Origin: Rhabditoides inermis
Taxonomy: Eukaryota; Nematoda; Chromadorea; Rhabditida; Rhabditidae
DNA: 64,000 bases
Assembly (NCBI GenBank): GCA_963966185.1
Contig: CAWZYM010000258.1
Span: 461,001-525,000 of the forward strand
Direction of reading: 5' to 3'
How positions within the stretch are numbered: the stretch's first letter is position 1; every line of letters starts with the position of its first letter. The translations under genes were made by a program, and so were the position numbers. Positions 1 to 14,084 of the stretch are shown one piece after another. The notes beneath the pieces are model-generated. The model saw only the letters and a program-made list of their open reading frames with translations. It had not been told where the DNA came from and ran no database searches.

Positions 1-406
1 AAGGTTTTGGTTTTCTGAATAAACACACTAAAAACATTATTCGTGGTGTTGTTAGTCACGAGATCATATAAAGTCAATGATCGTGATAAACACTCCGATC
101 AGAAGTTCAATGTGTTATGCTCTAGAACCTCAAGAGAAGAAGACACATCAGAAAAAAAAACTCTCTCTCTCACTGTTACTATCACGTTATCAGACGTCCG
201 CTGCTGGAGGTCTCAAAAAGAACTCGAGACAATCCCCTTACAAACCTCTTCTTTTCACCGAGAGTAACTTGATAACACAGCGATCATTCTGTTTTTGTAG
301 TTCACCGTATCTGGCAACCAGAGATATCATTTTGCCAAGTCCACGGCGGCACGAGTAGTTCTAGCGCATAAAAGGATGGTGCGCGGTGTGCGGGATCAGA
401 GTGGGA
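1..406. other. Intergenic, upstream of the acetyltransferase gene
   Basis: I see no gene here. The stretch holds a short CT-rich tract near 155-175 and presumably the 5' untranslated region and promoter of the gene that starts at 407. No TATA box or other element stands out. Confidence 0.4.
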
Positions 407-3687
<3,281 letters not shown>

Positions 3688-3965
3688 TATTGTAATTAGC
3701 ATGCATAGCTTACGTGTGTGTCATCACCTATCACCATGTGTCATTGATACCTACTCAGTCAAATAGATTGTTTCATCCGATAAATGCTTACAAATGAGAT
3801 AAATTGATTTTCTCCTGATCACATAAGCATTTCAAAATTGTAAGACAACACATACAAGACACTCGGCCACGGATATGTATATATATATATATATATATCA
3901 TACAATATCTGTCTCGCCTTTTTTCTCCCTCTTTCTCTATCACCATATCTTCACCATCTCTTGCT
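3688..3965. other. Short intergenic stretch with AT repeat
   Basis: Contains a short AT array near 3878-3898 and AT-rich 3' flanking sequence of the acetyltransferase gene. No gene seen. Confidence 0.5.
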
Positions 3966-3979
3966 GGTCACCCTGTTTG

Positions 3980-4010
<31 letters not shown>

Positions 4011-4015
4011 AAGAG

Positions 4016-4054
<39 letters not shown>

Positions 4055-6340
4055 GTAAATGTTGATGAGCATCTGTCTGTCAGAGGAGACGATCGAGTGA
4101 AGAATGGTGTACGCCCTGTTGTACGCCTTCGAGTAAATGATGAGGTTATGGTGAACCCAAGATATACAATTTCGTCGACTCCAACGATGGCAGTTGAGTC
4201 TACTGTGTAGATGCGGAGTGTATTCTTTTTTCTCAATGTACAGCGCCTTGGTCTTATGTGCGGCTAGAGGCAGTTGCCAGAGTATGGACGACTGATTGAC
4301 GATGTCAATGGCGTCTTGGAGTGTTTGACGGCTATCGTGTAGACCAAACAAACGGTAGAACTTCAGGTCGTCTGCGTAAGCACGGCAGGTGACGTGCTCG
4401 CGAAGTTGAGGTATGAGATCGGCGGTGAAGACGTTAAAGAGGACGGGACCAAAAACCGTTCCCTGTGGCCTGTGGCACTCCAAATAGAATGTCTTTTGAC
4501 AATGAGAAGGCAGAGTTGACTCGTACTTGGAATGTGCGGCCATCGAGGTAGTTACGTATCTAATTGACGACGGGTGTTCTAAACCCGTAAGAGTTGAGTT
4601 TCAGCACAAGCTCGTTGTGGCAGACTCTGTCGACTGCCTTGTCGAAGTCGAAGTAGATCACGTTGACGTCCTCCTTCTCGTCGACGGCGAGTGCCCAGTG
4701 GTCGAGACACTGCAGAAGCTGCAGCTGCAGCTCGGTCGATTTGCGGGCAATGAATCCGAACTGCTCGGCGGGCACGATGTTGCGGGCGGCGATGTGCTGC
4801 AGCATCGACTGCTTCAGAATCCGCTCGAAGACACGGCAAGAAAAACAGGTGCTCGAAATGGGACGGTACTGGAGCGGGTCGGTGGCGCCCTTCTCCTTCG
4901 GAATGGGAGTGATGAAGGAGGTCTTCCAGAGGGATGGAACGACTCCTGTCGATATACTTGAATTGAAGGTCTGTGAGAGCGGCTCGGCGACAGAGATGGC
5001 GACTAGCTTCAAGAAAATGCGGTCTGGAGTGAGAGCATAAGAGTTTGTCTCGTGCTGATGAGACAAACCGGGCATCCGAGTTTGTTTAGTCGGCCGCGAC
5101 AAATCGGGCGGCCGGGTTTGTCGTGTCAGGCAATAGTCCACGACAAACTGGCCGAACGGGTTTGTCGTGGCATCGATCAGCCACAGCAACAGACACTTTT
5201 TTCGTATTTATCGTATATTCACAACAAATCAATCAGTTTGCTATGTCGACGCAGTTTGTCGCATAAACTCGAAAAATTTCAAGCGCACTTCAGATGCATA
5301 CCAGAAAACACAAAAAAAAATATTTTTAGACGCCTTATATGAAGTGGTCCAGTGCTCGATCAGATCACAGACGATGTGCGGTGCAAAGTACGGCATGCAC
5401 GTCGACTTATCCTGGTGGGGTACGGTAGGCGTAAGGTTGTCGTCGGCAGTGAACACGGAAGAGAACGCCGCCGAGAGGAGAGCGACCTTGGCATCATCCT
5501 TGACGACAGAATGACCAGTACTGTCGCGTAGTATGAAGTTGGACGAGCGAGTGAAGGGGCGACAGTTGACGTATCTGTAGAAGCGTTGCTTGTCGTTGCT
5601 TCGAGCAATAGCGCGCTCGACAGAACGAGTGTACTTGGCAATGAGGCGCTTGCAATTGACGTCGCAGTCGTCGAACTTCTGCTTGCGGGTGTCGCAAGGG
5701 AACGCCAGTTATGCCTGGAAGAGCTGTTCCCGGTGGGCGGTGATACTGGCCAAGTATTCCGGTACTCGTATCCCATGTGGAGAGGATCTCTTCATGGAAA
5801 CGAACCGATCGATGGCTTGGTGGATGATGTCGGGGAAGATGACGTACATCTCGTCGGCCGACGACGAGGCGCGAAAAAGGTTCGTGGCACGTCCACTATA
5901 GCAAAGGTGATGCGGTCGTAGTCGGCAGACTCATAGTCTCTCCTCCAAGTGACAGGGAGGGCGACGCGTGGAATGGCAGTGACGATGGAGATTCCGAAGT
6001 GATCCAAAGTGCCGAGAGGGGCAGTGATAGACCAGGATGTATCAGAATCAGAATCAGAATATTCATAGCACATGGCAATGTAATTTACGGTGAGGTTACG
6101 GTAAAGTACAGTAATGCGACGCCTACTGCGAGTTCCAACAATACGGATTTTGGTGGTCCCGTGGATGCGTACGTATTGTTGGTGATGCTTGTCATCCCCT
6201 GCTTGCGGCTTCTGGGGAAGTTTCGATCTAGGCGGCGGAAGATCCTTGCTCCGACGATCGATCGCGAAGAGACGTCTCCGAGAGTTTCATCGTCTTCGAG
6301 GATTCCTCTCCAGTCTCAATGCCGTAGATGTAGATAGCAG
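3966..6340 (-). mobile_element. Decayed non-LTR retrotransposon (LINE), endonuclease C-end to reverse transcriptase
   Basis: Reading the minus strand from about 6200 down, fragments in several frames form one LINE ORF2. They run: the end of an AP-endonuclease-like domain (ITAPLGTLDHFGI, about 6000); a linker (FSSVFTADDN, about 5450); finger and palm segments (FITPIPKEKG, LQYRPISSTC, about 4890-4820); palm motif A as YFDFDKAVDRVCHNELV (about 4640); and motif C as YADD (about 4380) after PQGTVFGPVLFN. Frameshifts and stops separate the pieces and no 5' ORF is recognisable, so it is an inactive remnant. A GA array (3981-4051) sits at its 3' end. The clade (CR1/Jockey-like) is a guess. Confidence 0.8.
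3981..4051. repeat. (GA)n microsatellite at the 3' end of the LINE remnant
   Basis: Interrupted GA array, plus strand, directly adjoining the last recognisable reverse-transcriptase residues. Confidence 0.9.
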
Positions 6341-6837
6341 CAAAACCGAATACCGGTCCGGTCAATGGCCTCCGCCGCACAGCGTTTAGGGGTCGGGGGG
6401 ATAACAGGGGTAGGCACGCGACCGCGCGCTGGCAGAGAAATGAGAGGAATGATAGGATGTATAGGAGGTTGTGAACACTGCCACCGTATACCGTTACTTG
6501 TAGACAGGCGTAGACAGGCACATGAACAGTACATTTTATATTTTCTAAGATACACAGTTCGCCAAATTTTCGGTAAAGAAAGAACTGATACTATCATAAA
6601 AAAACTGATACTACCATTTTGAGACGATGAGATACAAAGTATCCAATAGTATTGCTGTGATTAGTGATAGAAGCGGAGTATGGGTGCAAAAGAGTTTGGC
6701 GTTCAGCGAGCAGCTTCACTTCCACGTGTAGCACAGAGGAGTGTCGTGGAATGTCCAGGCAGTCGCATTCGCTTGATACGCGTACAATTCGGCAAGATCC
6801 GTCACGACGATTCGTTGAAAGCCTTGATCAATAACCG
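6341..6837. other. Intergenic, no clear gene
   Basis: Between the LINE remnant and the 3' end of the next minus-strand gene. It may hold the eroded 5' part of the LINE; no convincing coding exon or repeat is visible. Confidence 0.35.
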
Positions 6838-8053
6838 TTATAGACAACTTGATGTCCCTTTCATGATGTGAACGGCTGATTTCAGCAATTGGATATGCTA
6901 CCTTTATGATCAACTGCATGAAGTGGTATGTTTGCGTTGCAGGTTTCTTCCGACGCGCAGTATCCCTCCAGATGTAGTTGCCGAGGTTCTCTCCCTTTCA
7001 ATGTCGATTGATTGGTGAGAATTTTCACCGCTGTGAACAGAGAATGCAGATGATCACATACACATAAACAAAACCTACCTCTGAGCGTAGTTTCATCAAC
7101 ATATTGCGAGTGATACAAGGGCGTTAGTTTGCCGTTGCAAGTTGTGTTGAACCGTTTCAGATTGTTTTCAGAAAGATCGGGACGGACGAGACGACCGAGA
7201 TCGCCTTGGGAAAGAGTGTGTGACAGGGAGGGACGAGCTCACGGTTGGTCGTAACTGTGTAGCCTTGGCGTAGAAGGTCGGCGGCGATGGCGGGCGATGT
7301 GAGCGCAGTGTGTGGACTGCTGTGCATTTGCCCAACCGGTGTGTGTTTGCGATACAACGACAGCAGCGGTTGCGTTTGCTGAACTTGCCTTATTGGCTGG
7401 TACGAAGGTGCGCGTTAGAAAATCGTCAAGTATCGTGTTGTGCCAGATTCTATCGTTCACCCCATCCTCTCGCGCAAAGAGTACTCATGAAATATCTTGG
7501 ATCGGGAACTACACTTTCATCTTTACTTTGACATGTTTGGTACCTGTAGTTTTAACTGCTGCCATACATGGTTTCCGTTTTGTAACACACATGCTGAGAA
7601 ATCGAGATTTGCGAAAACCTTAATAAAACGTTTCAGTCATTATCAGATTATCATCAAATACAAATGCTGATAACTACCTGCATGAAACCGAGTTTTTCTC
7701 CGGGAGACTTCGTGAAGCGACAAAGAGTCTCCATCTTCTGGTGGGAGAACGAAGGTCCGTTGAAACACTAAAAAAACATAAACGATGCAGAGACAGTTGG
7801 AACTAACCATTGCAACGGTGCTGTTTGGGTGGAAGAGTTGCACGGAGAAAAGAGTAGCAGAGCCGATTTTGTTGCATTCTGCCATGTTCTCTTTGTAGCC
7901 AAAATCTGCGAGAGAGCTGGATAGATTAGACAGCAGTTGAGTGGTATAACATGCTATTTGTAACAGTTGGACGACCATCTCTCGGAATGGAACGTGTACC
8001 AATGGGCTTGTGGATTTGCCGCCCTTGGTTTCGGTTGCTCTGGCAGTCGGCAA
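6838..8053 (-). CDS. Unrecognised spliced gene, N-terminal part not found
   Basis: A phase-consistent chain of minus-strand exons reads about 8050-7808, 7767-7678, 7378-7243, 7204-7079, 7030-6902 and 6875-6838 (stop TAA). Recognisable stretches include MAECNKIGSATLFSVQLF, CFNGPSFSHQKMETLC, FNTTCNGKLTPLYHSQYVDE and LHLEGYCASEETCNANI. Several Cys residues and NxT/NxS sites suggest a secreted or extracellular protein. I recognise no family. Exon 8050-7808 is closed upstream by a stop and I see no start exon before the LTR element at 8355, so the 5' part is missing, displaced or unreadable. A plus-strand reading at 7967-8326 competes with the first exon; only one can be real. The agreement of four consecutive junction phases is the main support. 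Confidence 0.4.
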
Positions 8054-8354
8054 CTACATAACTCTTCACAACTGTCAAACAGCGTATGTATACTGCCACG
8101 CGTCAACGACTTATGGCAAACACATTCGTACAAATGTGATGCGCAACTGCCGAGAGACGGTACGACACTTCAGAAAGACGTAATGCACGTTTTCGATGTG
8201 AAATGTGTGAATGGGGAGTTGGTGATTGAAATGCAAGCAAACCCAACCAGCAAGAAGTCAACAACTGATAGAAAGATGAAATCTCAGAAGAAAAATCACG
8301 TGTGCGCTAGACGAATGCAACATTAAGAGGATGAGTACTGAATATTCACGAAGA
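8054..8354. other. Left flank of the LTR element
   Basis: Holds an open plus-strand frame (to 8326, ending NHVCARRMQH) with protein-like composition but no start, domain or splice support. It may be an exon fragment or chance. The LTR begins at 8355. Confidence 0.3.
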
Positions 8355-8543
8355 TGTCAGCGAGGCGACACGCTATCTCGCTGATGCACTCTCTCTCACT
8401 TCGTTCACTCGAGTGCTAATCTCTCTCTTCCAGTGCCGGCAGCACGAGGGGCGGGAACGGCCGGCCGGACTCACCGCCGACCTCCCACTGATCTACCGCC
8501 GTCGCTGATTGGTCGATAGAAGACACGAGAACGCGCCTGCCGA

Positions 8544-8553
8544 CTACATAAGG
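8544..8553 (+). promoter_or_regulatory. TATA-like box of the 5' LTR
   Basis: TACATAAGGG in a GC-rich LTR, repeated at the same place in the 3' LTR (19078-19087). Start-site position would be about 30 nt downstream. In this copy a 636-bp MITE now follows about 55 nt later. Confidence 0.5.
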
Positions 8554-8608
8554 GGACGGCGCGACTGTTCGAGGCTTTAGTATGAGCGCGGCCGATCAAG
8601 CCCTCTGA

Positions 8609-9244
8609 CACGGGCGGCCCACGCACTTAAGGTGGCCGATTCTTATGCAATTAAGCCACTATACACAACTTTTCACGCTGAATCCGAATATGACCATAAC
8701 TTTCCCAAAATAGCACTTTGAAAGGAGTTCGGCCACGTTCCGAATAGACTACCCTTGAAAACGACCGGTGAAACAACAGCGGCGTGGCGGAATGGTTAGT
8801 GAGTTAGGAAATCGGAAATGACGGTCGGCGGTTCTATTCCCCCTGCTGTCACTAGTTTTTGCAGTGCGTCTAGATCAAAGCTTATAACAGTTTATTGTTG
8901 TTTTGTTAACAACGATGTTTTTGCATAACCATACAATTGAAATTATGTAAAATCCAATTGGAGGGTATGGTGGCGAGGATAAAATTTGCAAAAAAACCTG
9001 GTGACAGCAGGGGGAATAGAACCGCCGACCGTCATTTCCGATTTCCTAACTCACTAACCATTCCGCCACGCCGCTGTTGTTTCACCGGTCGTTTTCAAGG
9101 GTAGTCTATTCGGCACGTGGCCGAACTCCTTTCAAAGTGCTATTTTGGGAAAGTTATGGTCATATTCGGATTCAGCGTGAAAAGTTGTGTATAGGTTCTT
9201 AATTGCATAAGAATCGGCCACCTTAAGTGCGTGGGCCGCCCGTG
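8609..9244. mobile_element. 636-bp MITE with 244-bp inverted arms holding a tRNA-like sequence
   Basis: Termini are CACGGGCGGCC and its complement GGCCGCCCGTG, flanked by TGA on both sides (8606-8608 and 9245-9247). The uninterrupted 3' LTR has a single TGA there, so this is a 3-bp target duplication. The arms (8609-8852 and about 9001-9244) are near-perfect inverted copies. Each contains a tRNA-like run with an A-box-like TGGCGGAATGGT and a B-box-like GGTTCTATTCC (8830-8840). It encodes no transposase, so it is non-autonomous. CAC...GTG ends with a 3-bp duplication recall CACTA-type elements, but the superfamily is not established. Confidence 0.9.
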
Positions 9245-9545
9245 TGAGAGCACGGTCTCAAGACCACTGGCTTGTTATCGCCGCCCAGTGTCAAACTATC
9301 CCCTTCCCCCTTACCGCGTGGTGTCATAAATACTTTGTGTACACTCGTGTCCGTGGTACTGTACTCATTCGCGGGACCGTAGATCTTTGGTATCGATTCC
9401 GGCCTCGCTCTGCTCGCTCGTCTCTTCCACAATCGAGCCTCTGGGTCGAGTAGTGTTCTAGTTCGTCTAGGCCTCTCAACTGATGGAGGAGTGTCCTTGG
9501 GCAAGACGTGATATACATCTTCGGATGCTGTCACATCCTTCTGAT

Positions 9546-9564
9546 TGGTAGCCAGCGAGTAACG
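9546..9564 (+). other. Candidate tRNA primer-binding site
   Basis: TGGTAGCCAGCGAGTAAC begins with the TGG expected to pair with a tRNA 3' CCA and lies 12 nt after the 5' LTR. The matching tRNA was not identified, so this is tentative. Confidence 0.4.
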
Positions 9565-10861
9565 TTTCTCTCTCTTCTTTTAAGGTAGCAAGATTGGTAT
9601 TGGTATTCCACCTCTTTCATGTGTTGTTTTCTCCCCGGAAGTAGCTAGCCGGCGAGAGAGATACGCATTTCCACCGATCGATTGCTCGCTCTTCTCTGCC
9701 CCATTGTCGCTCTTTGGCGCGGAGAGAGTGTTTGGACGTGAGAGGGCGCAGACGAGTGCGCGGGTCAGCTCGCTCTTATTGCCAGCGGAACAAGTGTGGA
9801 CGGTCGTAGCCGGATCCCTGGTTCCTGCGGCCTATTGCCAGGTACGCAATTCGTACGTAAGTTTTGCTATCTTTATCCTGTTATTTAATGTAATTATACC
9901 GCGTGCTTGTAGTTGTTATCAGTGGACCGTATAATGGTTACAAGTAGCGTAGGGTGTGGTGTGTAGTTTTGCGATGCAATGTTTCCGTACATTCTACAAC
10001 CGCGCATACGTGTCTCCCGCGACGTATCCCGTAAAAACCGCGTTACTAGGACGTGGCTAGGTTTATCTAGTAATCCTCAAACCGGCAAAGCGAGGAGGAT
10101 ATCCACTTTTTTCTCGAGATGGATTTTTGGCTTTGTTTCAGCCCACCCACGTATAGTCAAACAACTCGGATAGGGCGCCCGCGGGTTATTAGACGTCACC
10201 GCCGAGAGCATTTCGGCTGTAGCGCATGCGGTAGACTCCCTAGAGATGGGCGGGGGACGTGCATGTAGGCAGATCGCACTAATCAGGTAAGGCGACTCAA
10301 GCGCATGTGCGAATGGAACCATCGATGAGCTCCCGAACATTCTAATCACCAAACAACCCGGTGAGCGAGTAGAAATAGGGGTAATGCGACCATTCAAGCA
10401 CCCTCTTCCTTTCTATGATGTGCTACGACACGTGTGTTTCTTTCTTCTGGTTAGGTTATCTATTATGACCGCATTTTTGTGTAATTCGTGGTTTGTGAAC
10501 TCTCGTATTTTTGTACTTTTGATCTTTTACTTTCTGTCTCTCCCTATCATTCGAGTCTGGTCGTTGATCTTATCGCGCGCGCGCTTATCATTTCCAGACA
10601 GGCGTGTTGTTTTGCAGTCTAGCATTGATGATTGATTGCGTGACTGATTGCCTTCCACTTTTCACTCGTGTCATTCTAGGTCCGCCTCGAACGCAGGGTG
10701 GTCATCACAGATAAGTTTATTGTCAGGTAAGTTTACTCTCTCTCTCGGTCTAGTGAGTTCCACTCACGCCCTGGCTTGTTATCGCCGCCCAACGCAAACA
10801 CCTTCCTTATTTCCTCTTTTCTCTCTCTAATCTCCGTTATAGCAACGCGAGTACGCGCGGA
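9565..10861 (+). other. Long untranslated leader of the LTR element
   Basis: About 1.3 kb without a convincing reading frame. Near its end it carries a small hairpin (GTGAG/CTCAC, about 10753-10767), the second copy of the repeated GGCTTGTTATCGCCGCCC motif, a pyrimidine tract and an AG (CCGTTATAG) about 20 nt before the Gag start codon. The AG could be a splice or trans-splice acceptor. Confidence 0.5.
10773..10790 (+). promoter_or_regulatory. Repeated element motif, copy 2, before gag
   Basis: GGCTTGTTATCGCCGCCC, 71 nt between its end and the Gag start codon at 10862. It is followed by CT-rich sequence. Other copies lie at 9269, 13370, 14012, 18552 and 19164. Confidence 0.7.
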
Positions 10862-13279
10862 ATGAGTGGTTCGGGGATTGTGGATACGCCCGCGCCGCGT
10901 ATGCGCACGCGGGGGATGTCGAGGCGCGAGCAGGAGATGGGAAGCGGAGGAGCACCTGATGATATCTCTGATATCAGCCCCCTCGAGAACACTATCAGGG
11001 AGCAGGAGCTGGACACCAGTGAGAGGGAGGACGTCAACGAGCCACCCAACGTGGCCTCATTCGTTCATCAGTATTCCTTGCAGGGATCGGTGCTCGACCG
11101 GCTGGCGAAGGTGAACCTGGAGAAAGGACGCGGGAGTGAAGTGAGGTTCGTTCGTGACAACGCCGCCCGCGCCGTGGCCGAGATGTACAGACACAAGATC
11201 TGCATCGACCGTACGCGGAAGGAGGACATTGACACACTCGCGGCCACGACAGCTGATTTGACGGCGCAGGTAAACTCGATTAATATTCAGCCTCCCGCTC
11301 AGCGACGTGAGGTGACGATGCGCCCGGCAAAGTTCGGCTACTTCAATGGCGAGTCGACGGACGCGAACGCAATCTTCACGTTCGAGCAGGAATTCCAGGA
11401 CGCCATGCTCACTGAGGGTGGAACGAACAAGGAACGCCAGGCCGTCAAGCTCATCAGCCACCTGAAGGGAATGGCGCGCGACTCGATAAACTGTCTGCCG
11501 AACGAGCAGCTTCGAGACCCGGACTCTATCCTGGCTCATCTCAAGGCCCGATTCGCATCGGAACTGGCTCGCAAGAAGGCTCTGCTCGAGATGAAGACTA
11601 TGCGCTGGAAACCGGCGAGTGAGTCAATTGATCAGTTCGCGTACAGGCTGCGCAAGACCATCAGGATGGCGAGCTTGGGACGCGACAGCGACTTCTACAA
11701 GTTCACGCTGCGCAAGCTGTTCCTGGAAGGAGTGGGACAAGATATGAAGGTAAGGATTCTTTGCAGTAACAATGTCGACTCGCTCGAGGAGGTCATGGAA
11801 AGGGCGCGTCAGCTCGAGGCGATCATTGGACGCCTGGACACGACGACGGCACAAGTGGCCGCTATTTCGAGCAACAGCCCGGCCAGGCACCCGACGACGT
11901 TCTGTATGTACTGCAACCATGACGGACACGCGATGTCCACATGTTGGGCGAGGTTCACCGACCTCGGATTCACCAGGTCGCAGTCTCAGCAGCTGGCTGG
12001 AGGAGCGACTCTGGAGAAGGTGCTGGGTCTGGATAAAAGAGAGAGGTCGGAGGCCAATATGGTGCCTCTGGGTATTTTGAAGCACAGTAAGTGCAAGGTG
12101 TGTAAGTCCCCGGATCATCTTGCCGTTCACTGTCCTTACAGGTCAGACGGAGTGGTACAGCTGGCGCAGATCAACACGATCAACGTCAGCTCCTTCGCCG
12201 GCCTGAGGAAGGAGCAGCAGGAGAGCTGGGATGAGGAGCAGGAGGCTCCGAAGTACGGATTCAAGCGCAAGAGACTTCTCAATCCCGGCGCTTTTGCTAT
12301 GATGTTCATCGTAGCCACTCTGATCCATTCCGCCGACGCCGCACCCAACTCGACGACGACTCCGATGGAGGGAGCGTGGGATGAGTACTGGCCGACGGTG
12401 GGATGGGGAGTGATGGGTATGATGTGGGTGCTTGCAGCGGTTCAGCTCTGCATTCGCGTGACCAAGAAGCACGGCGGATATTTGATGGCGTTGACGACCG
12501 ACAAGGTGGTCACTATCAAGGTGCGCGCCGGCGCCAATGGACTCTGGCCGTTCCACTACGCCTGGATAGACACGGGCGCGAGCAAGTCTGTCGTGCACAA
12601 CCGCGTGGTTGAGAAGTACGAGTGGACGATGACCCGCACTTCCATCACTACCTACACCGCCAACGGATCTCTGGACGTGATTGGCACTATCACCAGGAAG
12701 ATATTGATTGATGGATGCGGACTCATCCACACTACGTTCTACGTCGTCGAGACGCTGCCAGTCGACTTCATCATCGGAAACAATACGTTGCACGAGGTGG
12801 CCTCGCTAACGATTGATTACAGAACCAGCTTCATCACTCTCGGCACGTGGAAGATCCCGATGTTGGTCTCGGGCGGACTATGGGCGATGCCTCGCTCTGC
12901 CCTCGCTCGCACCACCGCTGAGATGTTCATCGAGGAGCGAAGGAGGAAGTTCAAGCAATTCTGCGAGCGTTGTGAGGTGATGGGACACTGTCGCCAGCGC
13001 TGTTTCGCCAGGAACAGGCCGAGGAGCAGCAACATGACACCGCTCTTCGAGATGTCGCCCCGCAACGAGTGCATCTACTGTTCAAGGACGGGTCACTGGG
13101 TCGGGAACTGCCGTAGGCGGATTGAGATTCAGAATAACCTTTTCATGCACAGGAGCGAGCCCGTCTTCAGCCGCCGTTCGAACGCGACTCAGGCGGAGAG
13201 GCGCGAGCTGTGGAACGAGAACATGGAGATGCACCTCGAGAACCTCATGGCCGGCATCTCGATCGAGGAGCGTCATTAA
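10862..13279 (+). CDS. Gag-protease polyprotein of the LTR element (805 aa)
   Basis: One uninterrupted frame. The N-terminus is charged and disordered. Residues about 160-320 fit a Retrotrans_gag capsid domain (YFNGESTDANAIFTFEQEF..., SIDQFAYRLRKTIRM). Two CCHC zinc knuckles follow (residues about 348 and 411). Then come two hydrophobic segments (about 476-495 and 512-535) and an aspartic protease with WIDTGASKSVV (Asp at about 570) and a FIIGNN flap-end motif. Two more CCHC knuckles sit at about 701 and 737, all four CX2CX4HX4C. The hydrophobic pair before the protease is unusual for Gag-Pro and could anchor it in a membrane; a dibasic stretch (KRKR) precedes it. The frame stops before any polymerase. 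Codon use is GC-rich like that of the helicase downstream. Confidence 0.9.
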   Translation: MSGSGIVDTPAPRMRTRGMSRREQEMGSGGAPDDISDISPLENTIREQELDTSEREDVNEPPNVASFVHQYSLQGSVLDRLAKVNLEKGRGSEVRFVRDNAARAVAEMYRHKICIDRTRKEDIDTLAATTADLTAQVNSINIQPPAQRREVTMRPAKFGYFNGESTDANAIFTFEQEFQDAMLTEGGTNKERQAVKLISHLKGMARDSINCLPNEQLRDPDSILAHLKARFASELARKKALLEMKTMRWKPASESIDQFAYRLRKTIRMASLGRDSDFYKFTLRKLFLEGVGQDMKVRILCSNNVDSLEEVMERARQLEAIIGRLDTTTAQVAAISSNSPARHPTTFCMYCNHDGHAMSTCWARFTDLGFTRSQSQQLAGGATLEKVLGLDKRERSEANMVPLGILKHSKCKVCKSPDHLAVHCPYRSDGVVQLAQINTINVSSFAGLRKEQQESWDEEQEAPKYGFKRKRLLNPGAFAMMFIVATLIHSADAAPNSTTTPMEGAWDEYWPTVGWGVMGMMWVLAAVQLCIRVTKKHGGYLMALTTDKVVTIKVRAGANGLWPFHYAWIDTGASKSVVHNRVVEKYEWTMTRTSITTYTANGSLDVIGTITRKILIDGCGLIHTTFYVVETLPVDFIIGNNTLHEVASLTIDYRTSFITLGTWKIPMLVSGGLWAMPRSALARTTAEMFIEERRRKFKQFCERCEVMGHCRQRCFARNRPRSSNMTPLFEMSPRNECIYCSRTGHWVGNCRRRIEIQNNLFMHRSEPVFSRRSNATQAERRELWNENMEMHLENLMAGISIEERH

Positions 13280-14084
13280 GGTATATCAGTGGGAAAGCTC
13301 TCTGCTTGCTATCCCTTGTTTTCTTTACCTCCTTTTCCTTGTCTGTCTAGTGAGCTTGCTCACGCCCCTGGCTTGTTATCGCCGCCCCACTTCAACTATA
13401 TCTCTTTTCTCTGCGTGGTTCTTTTTCTTTTATGCAGTCAGGTGAGAGGAGGTCGACTGTCAGGTCAGGTGAGACAAAGAGGGAGGAGAGGGAGAGAACA
13501 GGTGATTTACAAGCAGAAGCAACAACCGTTTGTGCACGTATTTATTTTAGTACGACTTCCAGCCGAGCCGCCTTGGCCGAAAACGAGCGCGACCGCTGGG
13601 GGTATACTCGAGTAATATGGAGCACATCCGTGTAGATTTGTAATAAATTTTTCTAGCACTTTTCTGTTCTATTTGATCAGAACGCGGTAAATTTAAATAC
13701 GTAAACCTTATTTAATTGTATTTTTTCCTGATTTTTGAACGCAGAAATGGTCCCGCCGCGAATACAGTCTGCCGTCATGAGGTCATCACGAGGAGAGAGA
13801 GAGTTTCGATATTGTGCGAATTTCGTATTTTTGTGTTGTATTTGATGTTGTTTTCGTTATTTTGTGTTGAATTTTGTATTGTTACACGTAGAATAATTTT
13901 GCGATTGTTGCACAGTGCGCGTTAGGGTGACTTTGACTGTATCAGCCGCCATTTTCGCTGTTGTACGACGTTTTGCATTTATTTACGTAAATTTTTTTTT
14001 TGCAGTGTTGCGCTTGTTATCGCCGCCCCACAAGCACTCAATCTTTGTCTACTATTATCTATTCTGTCATCATATTATTCCGCT
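13280..14084 (+). other. Spacer between gag-pro and helicase with two motif copies
   Basis: No coding frame. Motif copy 3 lies at 13370-13387, just after a GTGAG/CTCAC hairpin. Copy 4 at 14012-14028 is bracketed by GCTTGT and ACAAGC, which can pair. An ATAATAAATTT-like AT-rich patch (13640-13720) may hold a poly(A) signal for the gag transcript (AATAAA at about 13642). Confidence 0.5.
14012..14028 (+). promoter_or_regulatory. Repeated element motif, copy 4, before the helicase start
   Basis: GCTTGTTATCGCCGCCC ends 56 nt before the helicase start codon at 14085, a spacing close to that of copy 2 before gag. The flanks can form a 6-bp stem (GCTTGT with ACAAGC) that places TATCGCCGCCCC in the loop. 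Confidence 0.65.

Larger units (their letters stand above)
8355..9533 (+). repeat. 5' LTR, interrupted by a nested MITE
   Basis: Matches the 3' LTR base for base apart from one visible substitution (near 9287) and the insertion at 8609-9244. It contains a reversed CCAAT box (GATTGGTC), a TATA-like CTACATAAGG (about 8543-8552) and, in the presumed R/U5 part, one copy of the GGCTTGTTATCGCCGCCC motif. The MITE lies between the TATA region and that motif. Confidence 0.9.

Noticed and set aside
5052..5342. Plus-strand frames over the LINE remnant
   Set aside because: They are antisense to recognisable reverse-transcriptase fragments.
7967..8326. Plus-strand frame ending NHVCARRMQH as a separate gene
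   Set aside because: Protein-like composition but no start, splice partner or domain, and it overlaps a better phased minus-strand exon. Left as a note only.
8609..9244. Functional tRNA genes in the MITE arms
   Set aside because: The B box carries a G to T change, acceptor ends do not pair cleanly, and the sequence is duplicated inverted as part of a transposon.
9223..9534. Minus-strand frame across the LTR (and its twin at 19130-19552)
   Set aside because: It is an open frame inside the LTR repeated in both copies, with no domain; LTR sequence explains it.
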